NCBI GenBank assembly: GCA_905616395.1
Contig: CAJQSQ010000002.1
Span: 1-64,000, forward strand
Reading direction: 5' to 3'
DNA: 64,000 nucleotides
Source of the DNA: an uncultured Candidatus Pelagibacter sp.
Lineage (GTDB): Bacteria; Pseudomonadota; Alphaproteobacteria; Pelagibacterales; Pelagibacteraceae
This document shows, in pieces, positions 19,466 through 27,808 of this stretch (the first letter of the stretch is position 1; each line of letters begins with the position of its first letter). The position numbers and the translations under genes were made by a program. The notes under the pieces were generated by a model. It made no database searches. It saw only the letters and a list, made by a program, of their open reading frames with translations, and had not been told where the DNA came from.

Positions 19466-20713
19466 TTATCCTAGTTTAATATTATCTATTCCTACTAATT
19501 TATTATAAATCCAGTAAATAGTTAAGACACCAACTAACAACATTGTACCTAATGCAGCTGCAAATGACCAATCTAAAGAACTTTTCATATGATAAGCAAT
19601 CGTATTACTAATTAAAGATCCACTTGCTCCTCCAACTAATGCAGGAGTTATATAATAACCTATTGCTAAAATAAAAACCAACAATGACCCAGCACCAATG
19701 CCTGGAACTGTTAATGGAAAGTAAATTTTTCTAAATGCTACAAATGGTGTTCCACCTAAAGATTTTCCAGCTCTCATTAAGCTTGGAGATATTGTTTTCA
19801 TTACACTGTAAAGTGGCAATACCATAAAAGGTAGTAAGATTTGCGTCATCGCAACAAAAGTTCCAATTACATTGTACATTAGTTCTGGCCTATTATCATT
19901 GGCTGCAAGCCCAAGCATTACAATTAAATCATTAATTGGGCCTTGCTGTTGAAGTAAAACCATCCAACTTGACGTTCTAACTAACAGTGATGTCCAGAAT
20001 GGGAGTAATACACATATCATCAGTAAATTACTATATTTCATGGGTAATGTAGCTAATAAGTATGAAATTGGATAAGCAAGTATGAAACAGAATATAGTTA
20101 CCCAAAAAGCAACTTTGAGAGTTCTTAACCATAGTATCTTATGAATTCTTCTGTCCTCTGGTTGCTGTACTATATCTCCATTTTGGTCAAATTTTAAATC
20201 TACACCTTTTAGATATTTAGCATAAGTCCAATTTGGTGCAGCATTCTTTAAAGCAACCAAATATTCAGGTTGACCCCATCTTTTGTGAACATTTATAAAT
20301 TGTTCTTTATAATTTCCATCTTCAAATTTTCCAAGTTTTCTAACTGTTTTTTTTATTAAGCTACTAAATCCACCTTTTTCATAATTTAGTCTTGCTATGA
20401 TCTTGCCATAAGTTTTAGTCTTTTTTAAATATGCTAAATCCTCATAAAGGGCAGCATACACTGGTTCTCCTGGAAGATTTTGGCCATCCCATTTTTCAAT
20501 CGCTGTAAAGGTATTTGGTAACATTTTAGTGATCTTACGATCATCAATACTTCTGAATAACATGTCACCTATTGGAAAAACATATGTAATTATAAGAAAC
20601 AGAAATAATGGCCCTACAAGAAATAATGCTTTTAATTTATTTTTTCTCTCAGCTTTCCTTAAACTGACCTCTAGGGGTAATCCATCTGATGATAATATTT
20701 GTTCTGTGCTCAT
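19466..20713 (-). CDS. potB: ABC transporter permease, PotB-type, with a long insertion after helix 1
   Basis: This 415-residue permease is longer than classical PotB (about 280). Helix 1 is at about 29-50. A hydrophilic insertion follows (about 55-200, including KRWGQPEYLVAL and YAKYLKGVDLKFD), then the five remaining helices and the EAA loop GKSLGGTPFVAFRKIYFPL. The insertion is also familiar in other alphaproteobacterial homologues and would face the periplasm. Translation follows a terminator hairpin between the binding-protein gene and this gene, so permease expression is probably lower. Confidence 0.88.
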   Translation of the reverse strand: MSTEQILSSDGLPLEVSLRKAERKNKLKALFLVGPLFLFLIITYVFPIGDMLFRSIDDRKITKMLPNTFTAIEKWDGQNLPGEPVYAALYEDLAYLKKTKTYGKIIARLNYEKGGFSSLIKKTVRKLGKFEDGNYKEQFINVHKRWGQPEYLVALKNAAPNWTYAKYLKGVDLKFDQNGDIVQQPEDRRIHKILWLRTLKVAFWVTIFCFILAYPISYLLATLPMKYSNLLMICVLLPFWTSLLVRTSSWMVLLQQQGPINDLIVMLGLAANDNRPELMYNVIGTFVAMTQILLPFMVLPLYSVMKTISPSLMRAGKSLGGTPFVAFRKIYFPLTVPGIGAGSLLVFILAIGYYITPALVGGASGSLISNTIAYHMKSSLDWSFAAALGTMLLVGVLTIYWIYNKLVGIDNIKLG

Positions 20714-20736
20714 ATTTTAAAATTCTCAAAAAAAAA

Positions 20737-20759
20737 GGGCGGTTATTGTTTAACCGCCC
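20737..20759 (-). terminator. Intra-operonic terminator after the binding-protein gene
   Basis: A 9-bp perfect GC-rich stem GGGCGGTTA / TAACCGCCC with a 5-nt loop is followed, on the minus strand, by a run of eight or more T (complement of A at 20728-20736). It sits between the binding-protein stop and the potB start, where it would let most transcripts end after the binding protein and some continue into the permeases. Confidence 0.9.
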
Positions 20760-20796
20760 TAGTATTTTATAATAAAATCTAATCTATAATACTAAA

Positions 20797-21918
20797 TTAT
20801 AGTCCAGCTTTCATTGCTTCCCATTTCTCATTGATTTCATCTTGGTTATCTGCCCAGAAATCAGGATTCATTAGGATATATTTTTTAGTATTAGCGGGTG
20901 CTGTAGGCATGTGTTGTACCATGCTTGTCTTACCATCTTTATACCATGGCTCTCCAGCATCTATAATAGCGATTGAAGACTTTCTCCAAGGAGCGTAAGC
21001 AATATACTTAGCACTTCCAGCTAAACCTTCAGTACTTGTCATTTCTCTAAGTACTTTCATAGCTTCACCATTAGCATCGTTAGGTCCACCTTTAACCATT
21101 GCAAAATACTCATAGTCAAGAATTTGTCCATCCCATACTTGTACAAGAGGAGTTCCTTCCATTTGCGCATTAAAGAATCTACCGTTCCAACCAGTTGCCA
21201 TTACTACTTCACCATTAGCAAGTAATTCAGGCGGTTGAGCTCCAGCACTCCAGAATACACATCCACCATTTGGATCAGTACAAAGGTCTGTAATCATTTT
21301 CATTGCTCTGTCTACTCCACCATCAGCTTCAAGTTTTCTGTAAGTTAAATCAGAACCTTTACCAGGGTTTACACCATCTGCAGTGATAGCAATTTCTAAG
21401 TTAGACATTGCACCTTTGTAAATTGATCTTTTTCCAGGAAACTTCTTAGTGTCAAAAAAGTCTTTTAGTGTAGTAGGTTTTTTGTCACCAATTGTTGCGT
21501 CATTGTAAGCATAGTTCCATGAGTACAAGATATTTCCAACTGCACATTTAGAAGGCATGCCTGTGAAATAATCTTGACTTGCAGGAGTTCCATCTGGAGC
21601 AGGTGAAAAGTCTTTGTCGAAATCGAATTCAACAAAAATACCTTCATCACATCCAATGATAGTGTCTTTTGCATATACATCGATAATATCCCATGTAATT
21701 GCGCCAGCTTCTTTTTGAGCTTTAATCTCTGATAATCCACCTGTGTAATCTACCCAGTTTACAGCTATACCTAATTTAGCAGCCGTAGGATCACCATACC
21801 CTAATTTTTGACTTTCCGTATAAGCACCACCCCAAGAAGCTACAGTAACTGCAAAAGCTGAAGTTGTGATAGAAAGTACAAAAGATAGAGCAAGTAATAG
21901 TTTACTTAATTTTTTCAT
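20797..21918 (-). CDS. potD: Periplasmic substrate-binding protein of a Pot-type ABC transporter
   Basis: This 373-residue protein has a signal peptide cut after TSAFA. The mature protein is a PotD/PotF-like type II binding protein: VASWGGAYTESQ near the start, then YSWNYAYND, WSAGAQPPELLANGEV and a C-terminal PWYKDG region. Family substrates include polyamines and other small amines. The start has a strong Shine-Dalgarno sequence (AGGAGAG), rare in this window, and sits below a promoter and a palindrome. This suggests high expression. The operon also encodes EutA- and DoeA-like proteins, so an ectoine-type or other osmolyte ligand should be considered besides polyamines. Confidence 0.9.
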   Translation of the reverse strand: MKKLSKLLLALSFVLSITTSAFAVTVASWGGAYTESQKLGYGDPTAAKLGIAVNWVDYTGGLSEIKAQKEAGAITWDIIDVYAKDTIIGCDEGIFVEFDFDKDFSPAPDGTPASQDYFTGMPSKCAVGNILYSWNYAYNDATIGDKKPTTLKDFFDTKKFPGKRSIYKGAMSNLEIAITADGVNPGKGSDLTYRKLEADGGVDRAMKMITDLCTDPNGGCVFWSAGAQPPELLANGEVVMATGWNGRFFNAQMEGTPLVQVWDGQILDYEYFAMVKGGPNDANGEAMKVLREMTSTEGLAGSAKYIAYAPWRKSSIAIIDAGEPWYKDGKTSMVQHMPTAPANTKKYILMNPDFWADNQDEINEKWEAMKAGL

Positions 21919-21932
21919 TTTCTCTCCTATTT

Positions 21933-21944
21933 AACGTTAACGTT
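21933..21944 (-). promoter_or_regulatory. 12-bp palindrome AACGTTAACGTT in the binding-protein leader
   Basis: A perfect 12-bp palindrome lies 14 nt upstream of the ATG at 21918 and 13 nt downstream of the predicted -10 box. It is centred on GTTAAC, like the site at 30203-30214, with the same spacings. It may be an operator or an initial-transcribed-region element. Its function is not known. Confidence 0.55.
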
Positions 21945-21957
21945 TTATTTAAGTGAC

Positions 21958-21986
21958 ACTAAAACAATATAGCTACGTTTAGTCAA
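21958..21986 (-). promoter_or_regulatory. Predicted promoter of the Pot-type binding-protein gene
   Basis: Read on the minus strand, TTGACT (21986-21981) and TTTAGT (21963-21958) are separated by exactly 17 bp, giving a start near 21951 and a leader of about 33 nt. It falls in the 118-bp gap after the ATPase gene, the longest gap in this operon, so the binding protein can be transcribed separately. Confidence 0.55.
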
Positions 21987-22036
21987 CAGCCAATTATGTC
22001 TAATTTGCCTTTATTTTATATAGAATTTTATAATAT

Positions 22037-23125
22037 TTACTTTGGATCTAAAGCTCTGCAGTCAATACTGTTCCAGCCTATATTAAGTACATTGCCCTTT
22101 TTAAGGTCTAATCTTGCAGTACTATTTGGTACTTTAAGGATAAAATCTTTATTGCCGAGTAAATCAACTCTAAGTCTTGTGTGATCACCATGATAAATTA
22201 TTTCTTCAATTTTACCTTTATGATTATTATCCATTTTATCTGTAGGATCTATAATTGCTCTTTCAGGTCTTAGTGAAACTTTAGTTTTATCCCCTTTTGC
22301 TTTTACGGCAACTGGATTTGCTAAAATTTCAGTACCATCTTCTAATTTTACTTTACATTTGTCACCTGAAATATCTGAAACCTGACCTAAAAATTTATTA
22401 TTCTCTCCAATGAATTCGGCAACAAAAGAATTAACAGGTTTTTCATACAACTCATCAGGACTTGATAACTGCTGAACTTTACCATCATTGAAAACTGCAA
22501 TTCGGTTTGACATTGTTAATGCCTCAGTTTGATCGTGTGTTACATAAACAACTGTTACGCCAATACTTTCATGAATATGTTTAATTTCATACTGCATACT
22601 TTCTCTTAAATTTTTATCTAAAGCTCCAAGTGGCTCATCCATAAGTACTACCTGTGGATCAAAAACTAAAGATCTAGCCACAGCAACACGTTGTTGTTGA
22701 CCACCGGACAATTGCATTGGCATTCTTGCTTCAAAACCATGAAGGGATACCATTGATAAAGCCTTATCAATTTTTTTATCTGCTTCATCTTTTGGAATTT
22801 TTCTAACTCTTAATGGAAAAGCTAAATTTTCATAAACAGTCATATGAGGGAACAAAGCGTAGTTTTGGAATACCATTCCAATTCCTCTTTTGTGAGGTGG
22901 AATGTTTGAAATTACCTTACCATCTAAATAAATTTCTCCATGAGTCGGAGTTTCAAAACCAGCCAGCATCATTAAACAAGTTGTTTTACCAGAACCAGAG
23001 GGTCCCAACATAGTTACAAACTCACCTTCTTCGATATCTAAATTTAATCCTTTAACGACTAATATTTTGCCATCATAACTTTTGTCAACGTTGTCAAATT
23101 TTACAAATTCTTTATTTTTTGCCAT
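22037..23125 (-). CDS. potA: ABC transporter ATPase, PotA-type
   Basis: This 362-residue protein has Walker A GPSGSGKTT (about residues 40-48), the Q-loop region GMVFQNYALFPHM, the ABC signature LSGGQQQRVAVARSL and Walker B VVLMDEPLGALD. A C-terminal TOBE-type regulatory domain starts near residue 240. It energises the PotBC permeases. A GGAG Shine-Dalgarno sequence precedes the ATG. The gene lies 59 bp after the DoeA-like gene, in the same direction. Confidence 0.93.
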   Translation of the reverse strand: MAKNKEFVKFDNVDKSYDGKILVVKGLNLDIEEGEFVTMLGPSGSGKTTCLMMLAGFETPTHGEIYLDGKVISNIPPHKRGIGMVFQNYALFPHMTVYENLAFPLRVRKIPKDEADKKIDKALSMVSLHGFEARMPMQLSGGQQQRVAVARSLVFDPQVVLMDEPLGALDKNLRESMQYEIKHIHESIGVTVVYVTHDQTEALTMSNRIAVFNDGKVQQLSSPDELYEKPVNSFVAEFIGENNKFLGQVSDISGDKCKVKLEDGTEILANPVAVKAKGDKTKVSLRPERAIIDPTDKMDNNHKGKIEEIIYHGDHTRLRVDLLGNKDFILKVPNSTARLDLKKGNVLNIGWNSIDCRALDPK

Positions 23126-23184
23126 ATTTTCTCCAGGGGATTTAAAACATTTGTTGAGTTACTTATCAAGTTTTTTTATTTCAA

Positions 23185-24351
23185 CTACTTGATATGTAGA
23201 TCTTTTGAAAAGTTGCAAAATAACTCACACCCTTTGTCAGTTATTCGTATTGCTTCTGAAGCTTCAACTCCCCACTCTCCAAATTGCATTACAGCAATCA
23301 TGTGAAAAGTAACATTTGGTTCTAAAATGGTCATATCACCTTTTGATATATTTAAGGTATGCTCACCCCAATCAGGTGGGTAGCCAATTCCTATTGAATA
23401 ACCAGTTCTTGAGGTTTTTTCTATTCCATATTTATCTAGAATTTTCCAAAAAGCTTGAGCAACATCGTCTGCAGTTTGTCCAGGTTTTGCAGCATCTATT
23501 CCAGCTTGAAGTGCTTCATTTGTTTTATTCATAGTATCAACTTTCAATTGATCAGGTTTTCCAAGTAAAACTGTTCTGGCCATTGGACAATGGTACCTTT
23601 GATATACCCCCGAAAGTTCAATAATTGTAGCCTCACCCTCGACAAACTTATCTTGAGTTGCTGTTAAATGTGATGCTGAGGTACCTTTTCCTGTTGGAAG
23701 TAATGTTGCAATACTTGAATACTCACCTCCAAATTCTGGAGTTCCATAAAATAATGCTTTTTGAATTTCTCCTACAGCATCACACTGCCTGACACCTGGA
23801 TTTATCACATCAATTGCTGTTTGCATTCCTTTTTGGGAAATTATTGCTGCAGATTTCATAAGTTCTATCTCCGCATTAGACTTAACAACACGAACCCAAT
23901 TAACTAATCTTTCAGAATCTTTTAACTTAACATTTGGCAGTCCTTGTTTCATTTTTTCATAACAATAAGCTGTAAAATAATGACTATCCATTTCTAGACC
24001 TACTGTAAGTTTATCCCATTTTCTCTCTTTTATAATTTCTACTAAATTATCGTAAGGGTGCACTGGCCAAGTATGAATATATTTTTCATCATAAACTAAA
24101 ATATTTTCATTTTTTAAATAAGTTTTTATATAAGCTCCACCTGAGTCTTGCTTTCTAACCCAACATAATGGCTCATCAGCATTTACATGAACAATTACAG
24201 CTTGAGCATAATAAAACGACCAAGCATCATAGCCAGTTAAATAGTTCATATTGGCTGTATCACTAGAGATTAATAGTTCTATGCCTTTTTTCTGCATTGC
24301 ACTTTGAACTTTTTTTAACCTTGCTTTGTATTCTTCTTTGCTAAAATTCAT
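23185..24351 (-). CDS. M24-family hydrolase, ectoine hydrolase (DoeA/EutD)-like
   Basis: This 388-residue protein has the creatinase/prolidase N-terminal domain (MNYLTGYDAWSFYYAQ) and a pita-bread C-terminal domain. The usual metal ligands are altered: IIELSGVYQRYHCPMART and EPNVTFHM replace the canonical Asp/His/Glu set, as in the metal-independent creatinase-like branch. The YDAWSFY and CWVRKQDSGGA features recall DoeA/EutD, which opens the ectoine ring. The adjacent EutA-like gene 5 bp upstream strengthens this. An Xaa-Pro peptidase or creatinase role is the alternative. The ectoine assignment is inference. Confidence 0.65.
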   Translation of the reverse strand: MNFSKEEYKARLKKVQSAMQKKGIELLISSDTANMNYLTGYDAWSFYYAQAVIVHVNADEPLCWVRKQDSGGAYIKTYLKNENILVYDEKYIHTWPVHPYDNLVEIIKERKWDKLTVGLEMDSHYFTAYCYEKMKQGLPNVKLKDSERLVNWVRVVKSNAEIELMKSAAIISQKGMQTAIDVINPGVRQCDAVGEIQKALFYGTPEFGGEYSSIATLLPTGKGTSASHLTATQDKFVEGEATIIELSGVYQRYHCPMARTVLLGKPDQLKVDTMNKTNEALQAGIDAAKPGQTADDVAQAFWKILDKYGIEKTSRTGYSIGIGYPPDWGEHTLNISKGDMTILEPNVTFHMIAVMQFGEWGVEASEAIRITDKGCELFCNFSKDLHIK

Positions 24352-24356
24352 ATAGT

Positions 24357-25100
24357 TTAACTATTAAATAATTTTCCAAAACCCTCAATCTTTTCTTTAT
24401 AATCAATTGCATTGAGAGAATCCCAGATTAAAGTTTGATTACTTGATAGAACAACTTTATTTATTTTTTTTTCTAATTTATTAATTATAGATAGCACTGG
24501 TAAAGCCGTACACGAAACAAATAACGCCTCACTATCTGCAAGATCTATTTTTGACAAGACATCAAATAAATGATCTTCATCAACTTTTCCAATATCAAGG
24601 TCAGAATCAATATCAAAATAAGTTAAAGAATTAATAATAATATTTTCTTTTTCAAAATAGTTAACCACAGAGTCATTTATTGTTTTTGTATAAGGTGTAA
24701 AAATAGATATCTTATTAATGCCTAATACTTTTAAAGCTTTAATTGCAGAAGTTATTGGGGTTGTAACTTTTGCTTCTGGTTTAGCTGAGTGTACTTTTTC
24801 TTTTATCACGTCATATCCTGCTGCAACTGTTCCAGATGTGCAACCATACGCTACACAATCTATTTTTTGATCTGGAAGAATATCTTTAGTAACCTCCGTA
24901 ATATCTTCAGCCATCTTAGCCAGAGTTTCGTTGGTCAGTGGGTTGTAGCAATGAATTCTATTTACATAGAGATCAATATCTCTTCCATAAATTATATTAT
25001 TAAAATCTTTTTCAATTCTAAAATCACTACCTAATGTGATTAAGCCAATTCTTGGGTTAGATTTAGAGATATATTTCGGTTCAATTTTATTTAATTTCAT
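24357..25100 (-). CDS. Asp/Glu racemase-superfamily protein, EutA / maleate isomerase-like
   Basis: This 247-residue protein has the two catalytic cysteines of the Asp/Glu racemase superfamily, in YGCTSGTVAAG and FVSCTALPVL. The N-terminal RIGLITLGSDFRIEKDF and the segment VNRIHCYNPLTNETL match the maleate isomerase / arylmalonate decarboxylase / EutA branch. EutA occurs in ectoine-utilisation loci of alphaproteobacteria next to the hydrolase, as here. The reaction catalysed is not settled. It is the first gene of the minus-strand operon that leads into the Pot-type transporter. Confidence 0.75.
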   Translation of the reverse strand: MKLNKIEPKYISKSNPRIGLITLGSDFRIEKDFNNIIYGRDIDLYVNRIHCYNPLTNETLAKMAEDITEVTKDILPDQKIDCVAYGCTSGTVAAGYDVIKEKVHSAKPEAKVTTPITSAIKALKVLGINKISIFTPYTKTINDSVVNYFEKENIIINSLTYFDIDSDLDIGKVDEDHLFDVLSKIDLADSEALFVSCTALPVLSIINKLEKKINKVVLSSNQTLIWDSLNAIDYKEKIEGFGKLFNS

Positions 25101-25267
25101 AAATTAGCAGTAATATCTGGATTAAATATATATTGAATAAGGAGTCTAGTTAAAATAGAGTTTAATAAAAGCGTACATAACTCGTCGTTACTTAAGGTTT
25201 AAACGGTACTAAAGAATACGAAAGTGGGATCAGTCGTCTTTAAATTTAATTATTTAAGGAGGTTTGA
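25101..25267. other. 167-bp divergent intergenic region and possible structured leader
   Basis: This region separates the EutA-like gene (-) and the monooxygenase gene (+). It carries a strong plus-strand Shine-Dalgarno sequence (AAGGAGG) before the ATG at 25268. The part 25170-25235 is visibly richer in G and C than other gaps and contains short dyads (TAAC-TCGTC-GTTA, GTTTAAAC). No known riboswitch could be matched by eye. It probably contains both divergent promoters. Confidence 0.5.
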
Positions 25268-26434
25268 ATGAAGTTTGGATATTTTTGTAACACTACTAAC
25301 TGGGATCATAAACCATACAATCAATTACTAGATGAAACCAAAGAAATCACCACTTACTGTGATGAAAATAATTGGGACTCAATTTGGTATACAGAGCATC
25401 ACTTCAATCACGAAGGAATGGAATCTTGCACCAACCCATTGATGATGGGAGTTGATGCTGCGGCCAGAACAAAACAAATTAGAATAGGTCAAGCTTGCAA
25501 TGTAATTACATTTCATAATCCTATCCGTCTAGCTGAAGACATAGCTTTATTGGATCAACTATCAGGTGGGAGAGTTGACGTTGGTATTGGAAGAGGAATA
25601 TATGGCAGAGAAGCTATCAACATGAACAAAGAGGCTGACTTAAAAGATCAAGCAAAAAATTTTAGATTATTTGATGAAACTTTAACAGTGATGAAAAAAG
25701 CATGGACTGAAGAATTTTTTAGTCATCAAGGTGAATTTTATACCTACCCTACTCCTGGTTTTACTTGGCAACATGATATGAGTCCACCTAGTGATAAATT
25801 TTTAGATACAAAAACAAGTGAAATAAAAAAAATTAGTGTTGTTCCAAAACCAATGCAACAACCACACCCTCCTATATGGCAAGTAGTTGATGGAGCGAGA
25901 TCGATTGAATGGGCAGCACAAAATGGATTAAACACTATAATGTGGATACCTACTGTTAAAGCTTTAAAGAAAAGATTTGAGATTTATAGAGATGCAAAAT
26001 CTAAAGCAGAAAATAGAGATGTACCATTAGGAGAAGGTGTATCTTTAGTTAGAGATATGTTTGTAGCAGAAACTATGGAAGAAGCAGAAAAAATGGCTGG
26101 TGAACATATTATTAATTATATGAAATGGGTTTGTCACTGGAGAGGATTAGGAAATCATATGAATCCAGATGAGGAGTTACCAGAAACAAAACATAAATTA
26201 GATCTATTGAACTATGACTTCTTACATAAAAGAAATTTATTATTTGGAACACCTGAATATGTGGTTAATAAAATAAATGAATTAAAATCTGAATTAAATT
26301 TACAAAACTTGCAAGTATGGTCTAACTTTCCTGGTATAGAGCATGATGCTTGCATGAGAAGTATAAAACTGTTTAATGATGAAGTAATACCAAAAATTAA
26401 TATAGATAATTCAAATATAGAAATGGCTAGTTAA
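25268..26434 (+). CDS. Luciferase-like (LLM class) flavin-dependent monooxygenase
   Basis: This 388-residue TIM-barrel monooxygenase shows WYTEHHF (about 40-46), RIGQACNVITFHNPIRLAED (71-90) and LSGGRVDVGIGRG (98-110), all typical of the bacterial luciferase family using reduced FMN. A flavin reductase is not encoded nearby, so reduced flavin must come from elsewhere. It heads a five-gene operon with an AA_synth protein (shared base at 26434), a hydrolase, an aldehyde dehydrogenase and a carrier. This order suggests oxygen-dependent ring opening or C-N/C-S cleavage, then hydrolysis and aldehyde oxidation. The substrate is unknown. Confidence 0.9.
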   Translation: MKFGYFCNTTNWDHKPYNQLLDETKEITTYCDENNWDSIWYTEHHFNHEGMESCTNPLMMGVDAAARTKQIRIGQACNVITFHNPIRLAEDIALLDQLSGGRVDVGIGRGIYGREAINMNKEADLKDQAKNFRLFDETLTVMKKAWTEEFFSHQGEFYTYPTPGFTWQHDMSPPSDKFLDTKTSEIKKISVVPKPMQQPHPPIWQVVDGARSIEWAAQNGLNTIMWIPTVKALKKRFEIYRDAKSKAENRDVPLGEGVSLVRDMFVAETMEEAEKMAGEHIINYMKWVCHWRGLGNHMNPDEELPETKHKLDLLNYDFLHKRNLLFGTPEYVVNKINELKSELNLQNLQVWSNFPGIEHDACMRSIKLFNDEVIPKINIDNSNIEMAS

Positions 26435-27021
26435 TGAAACTTGAATTGAGAAAATTTGCAAAATTTGTTGATAAAACTTTTATTGAAGGTGGTAAGGAAG
26501 CCAAAGAACCTGTTTTACTAGTTTCAGTTGCTGCTGTATTTAAAAATCCATGGCATGGAAAAGGTTTTGTTGAAGACTTAAAACCAATCATTTTAGATTT
26601 AGCTCCCAAATTAGGTACTATTCTAGTCTCTGAATTAATAAAAGAAATGGGCTCTCCTGAAAAAATTTTAGCTTATGGTAAGGCTGGAACTGTTGGACTT
26701 AATGGTGAAATTGAACATGCATCTGCATTTATCCATACTTTAAGATTTGGTAATAAATTTAGAGATGCTGTTGGTGGAACATCTTATTTAAGTTTCACAA
26801 ACACAAGAGGTCCCGCTGGTTCTAAAATTTCAATTCCAATGATGCATAAAACAGATTCTGGTCTAAGGCCTTATTATCTTACACATGAATTTACTATACA
26901 CGACGCCCCTTTTGATGATGAAATAGTAATAGCAATAGGTGGCGCATCAAGTGGTAGAGCTCATGCTAGAACTGGCGATAGATATCAAGATATGAAGGAA
27001 ATGGGACTGGATACTAAATAA
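26434..27021 (+). CDS. AA_synth (DUF1185) family protein
   Basis: This 195-residue protein matches the 'amino acid synthesis' family, named from annotation tradition and without a proven function. Recognisable segments are NPWHGKGFVEDL, AYGKAGTVGLNGEIEHAS and AVGGTSYLSFTNTRGPAGSK. The family often accompanies luciferase-like monooxygenases, as here, where the stop and start share one base. A role in processing the monooxygenase product is plausible but unproven. Confidence 0.85.
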   Translation: MKLELRKFAKFVDKTFIEGGKEAKEPVLLVSVAAVFKNPWHGKGFVEDLKPIILDLAPKLGTILVSELIKEMGSPEKILAYGKAGTVGLNGEIEHASAFIHTLRFGNKFRDAVGGTSYLSFTNTRGPAGSKISIPMMHKTDSGLRPYYLTHEFTIHDAPFDDEIVIAIGGASSGRAHARTGDRYQDMKEMGLDTK

Positions 27022-27025
27022 ATTA

Positions 27026-27808
27026 ATGCCTCACAATTTTGATCCTAATCAAAATTATCATTCATTCATTGATAATAAAACTGAGCCATTAGTTTTCGTT
27101 CATGGTGTTGGTCTAGATCAAAAAATGTGGGACTCTCAAGTTAATTCCTTAAGTGATCATTCAATAATTACCTATGATTTATTAGGGCACGGAAAAACTC
27201 CTTACAATAAAGAAGAGATCACATTAAATGATTTTACAGATCAACTAGACTATTTATTAAAGTTTTTAAAAATTGATAAAATTAATCTTGTTGGTTTCTC
27301 TTTAGGATCATTAATTGCATTAGACTTTGCGTCAAAATTTAAAGATAAATTAAAAAGCCTTACATTAATTGGAACAACATATAAAAGAACTGAAGAACAA
27401 AGAGCTTTAGTCATAGAAAGATTTGAACAGGCTAAATTGAACAAACCTATTTCAAAGCAGGCATTAAAAAGATGGTTCACAGATAAATATTTAGATAACC
27501 ATCCAGAAATTTATGATCAATTTATTAAAATTTTAACAAAAGATGGTGGCGATCATTTAAATTTTTTAAAAGCTTACAAGCTATTTGCAAATCACCAAGA
27601 TGATATTGATATAATTAAAAATATTAAGACTAAAACTCTTATCATGACAGGGTCAGGTGATACAGGTTCCACAGTGCAAATGTCAAAATCCTTATCCAAT
27701 GATTTAACAAATTCAAGTTTTATCGAGATAAAAAATGGAAAACATCTTTGTAGTATAGAGTGCGCAGATGATGTTAATATAAATCTTAAAAATTTTATTA
27801 ATAATTAA
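27026..27808 (+). CDS. Alpha/beta-hydrolase fold protein
   Basis: This 260-residue hydrolase has the oxyanion loop FVHGVGLDQKMW (about 24-35), the nucleophile elbow GFSLGS (serine at about 92) and a C-terminal histidine in NGKHLCSIE. The strand-turn DLLGHGKTPY is typical of the RutD/PcaD-like branch. It probably hydrolyses an ester, lactone or amide intermediate made by the upstream monooxygenase. It begins 4 bp after the AA_synth gene and stops directly before the next ATG. Confidence 0.88.
   Translation: MPHNFDPNQNYHSFIDNKTEPLVFVHGVGLDQKMWDSQVNSLSDHSIITYDLLGHGKTPYNKEEITLNDFTDQLDYLLKFLKIDKINLVGFSLGSLIALDFASKFKDKLKSLTLIGTTYKRTEEQRALVIERFEQAKLNKPISKQALKRWFTDKYLDNHPEIYDQFIKILTKDGGDHLNFLKAYKLFANHQDDIDIIKNIKTKTLIMTGSGDTGSTVQMSKSLSNDLTNSSFIEIKNGKHLCSIECADDVNINLKNFINN

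Noticed and set aside
23164-23194. Terminator between the DoeA-like and PotA-type genes
   Set aside because: An 8-bp inverted repeat TATCAAGT / ACTTGATA exists, but it is AT-rich with a 15-nt loop and has no T-run after it on the minus strand.
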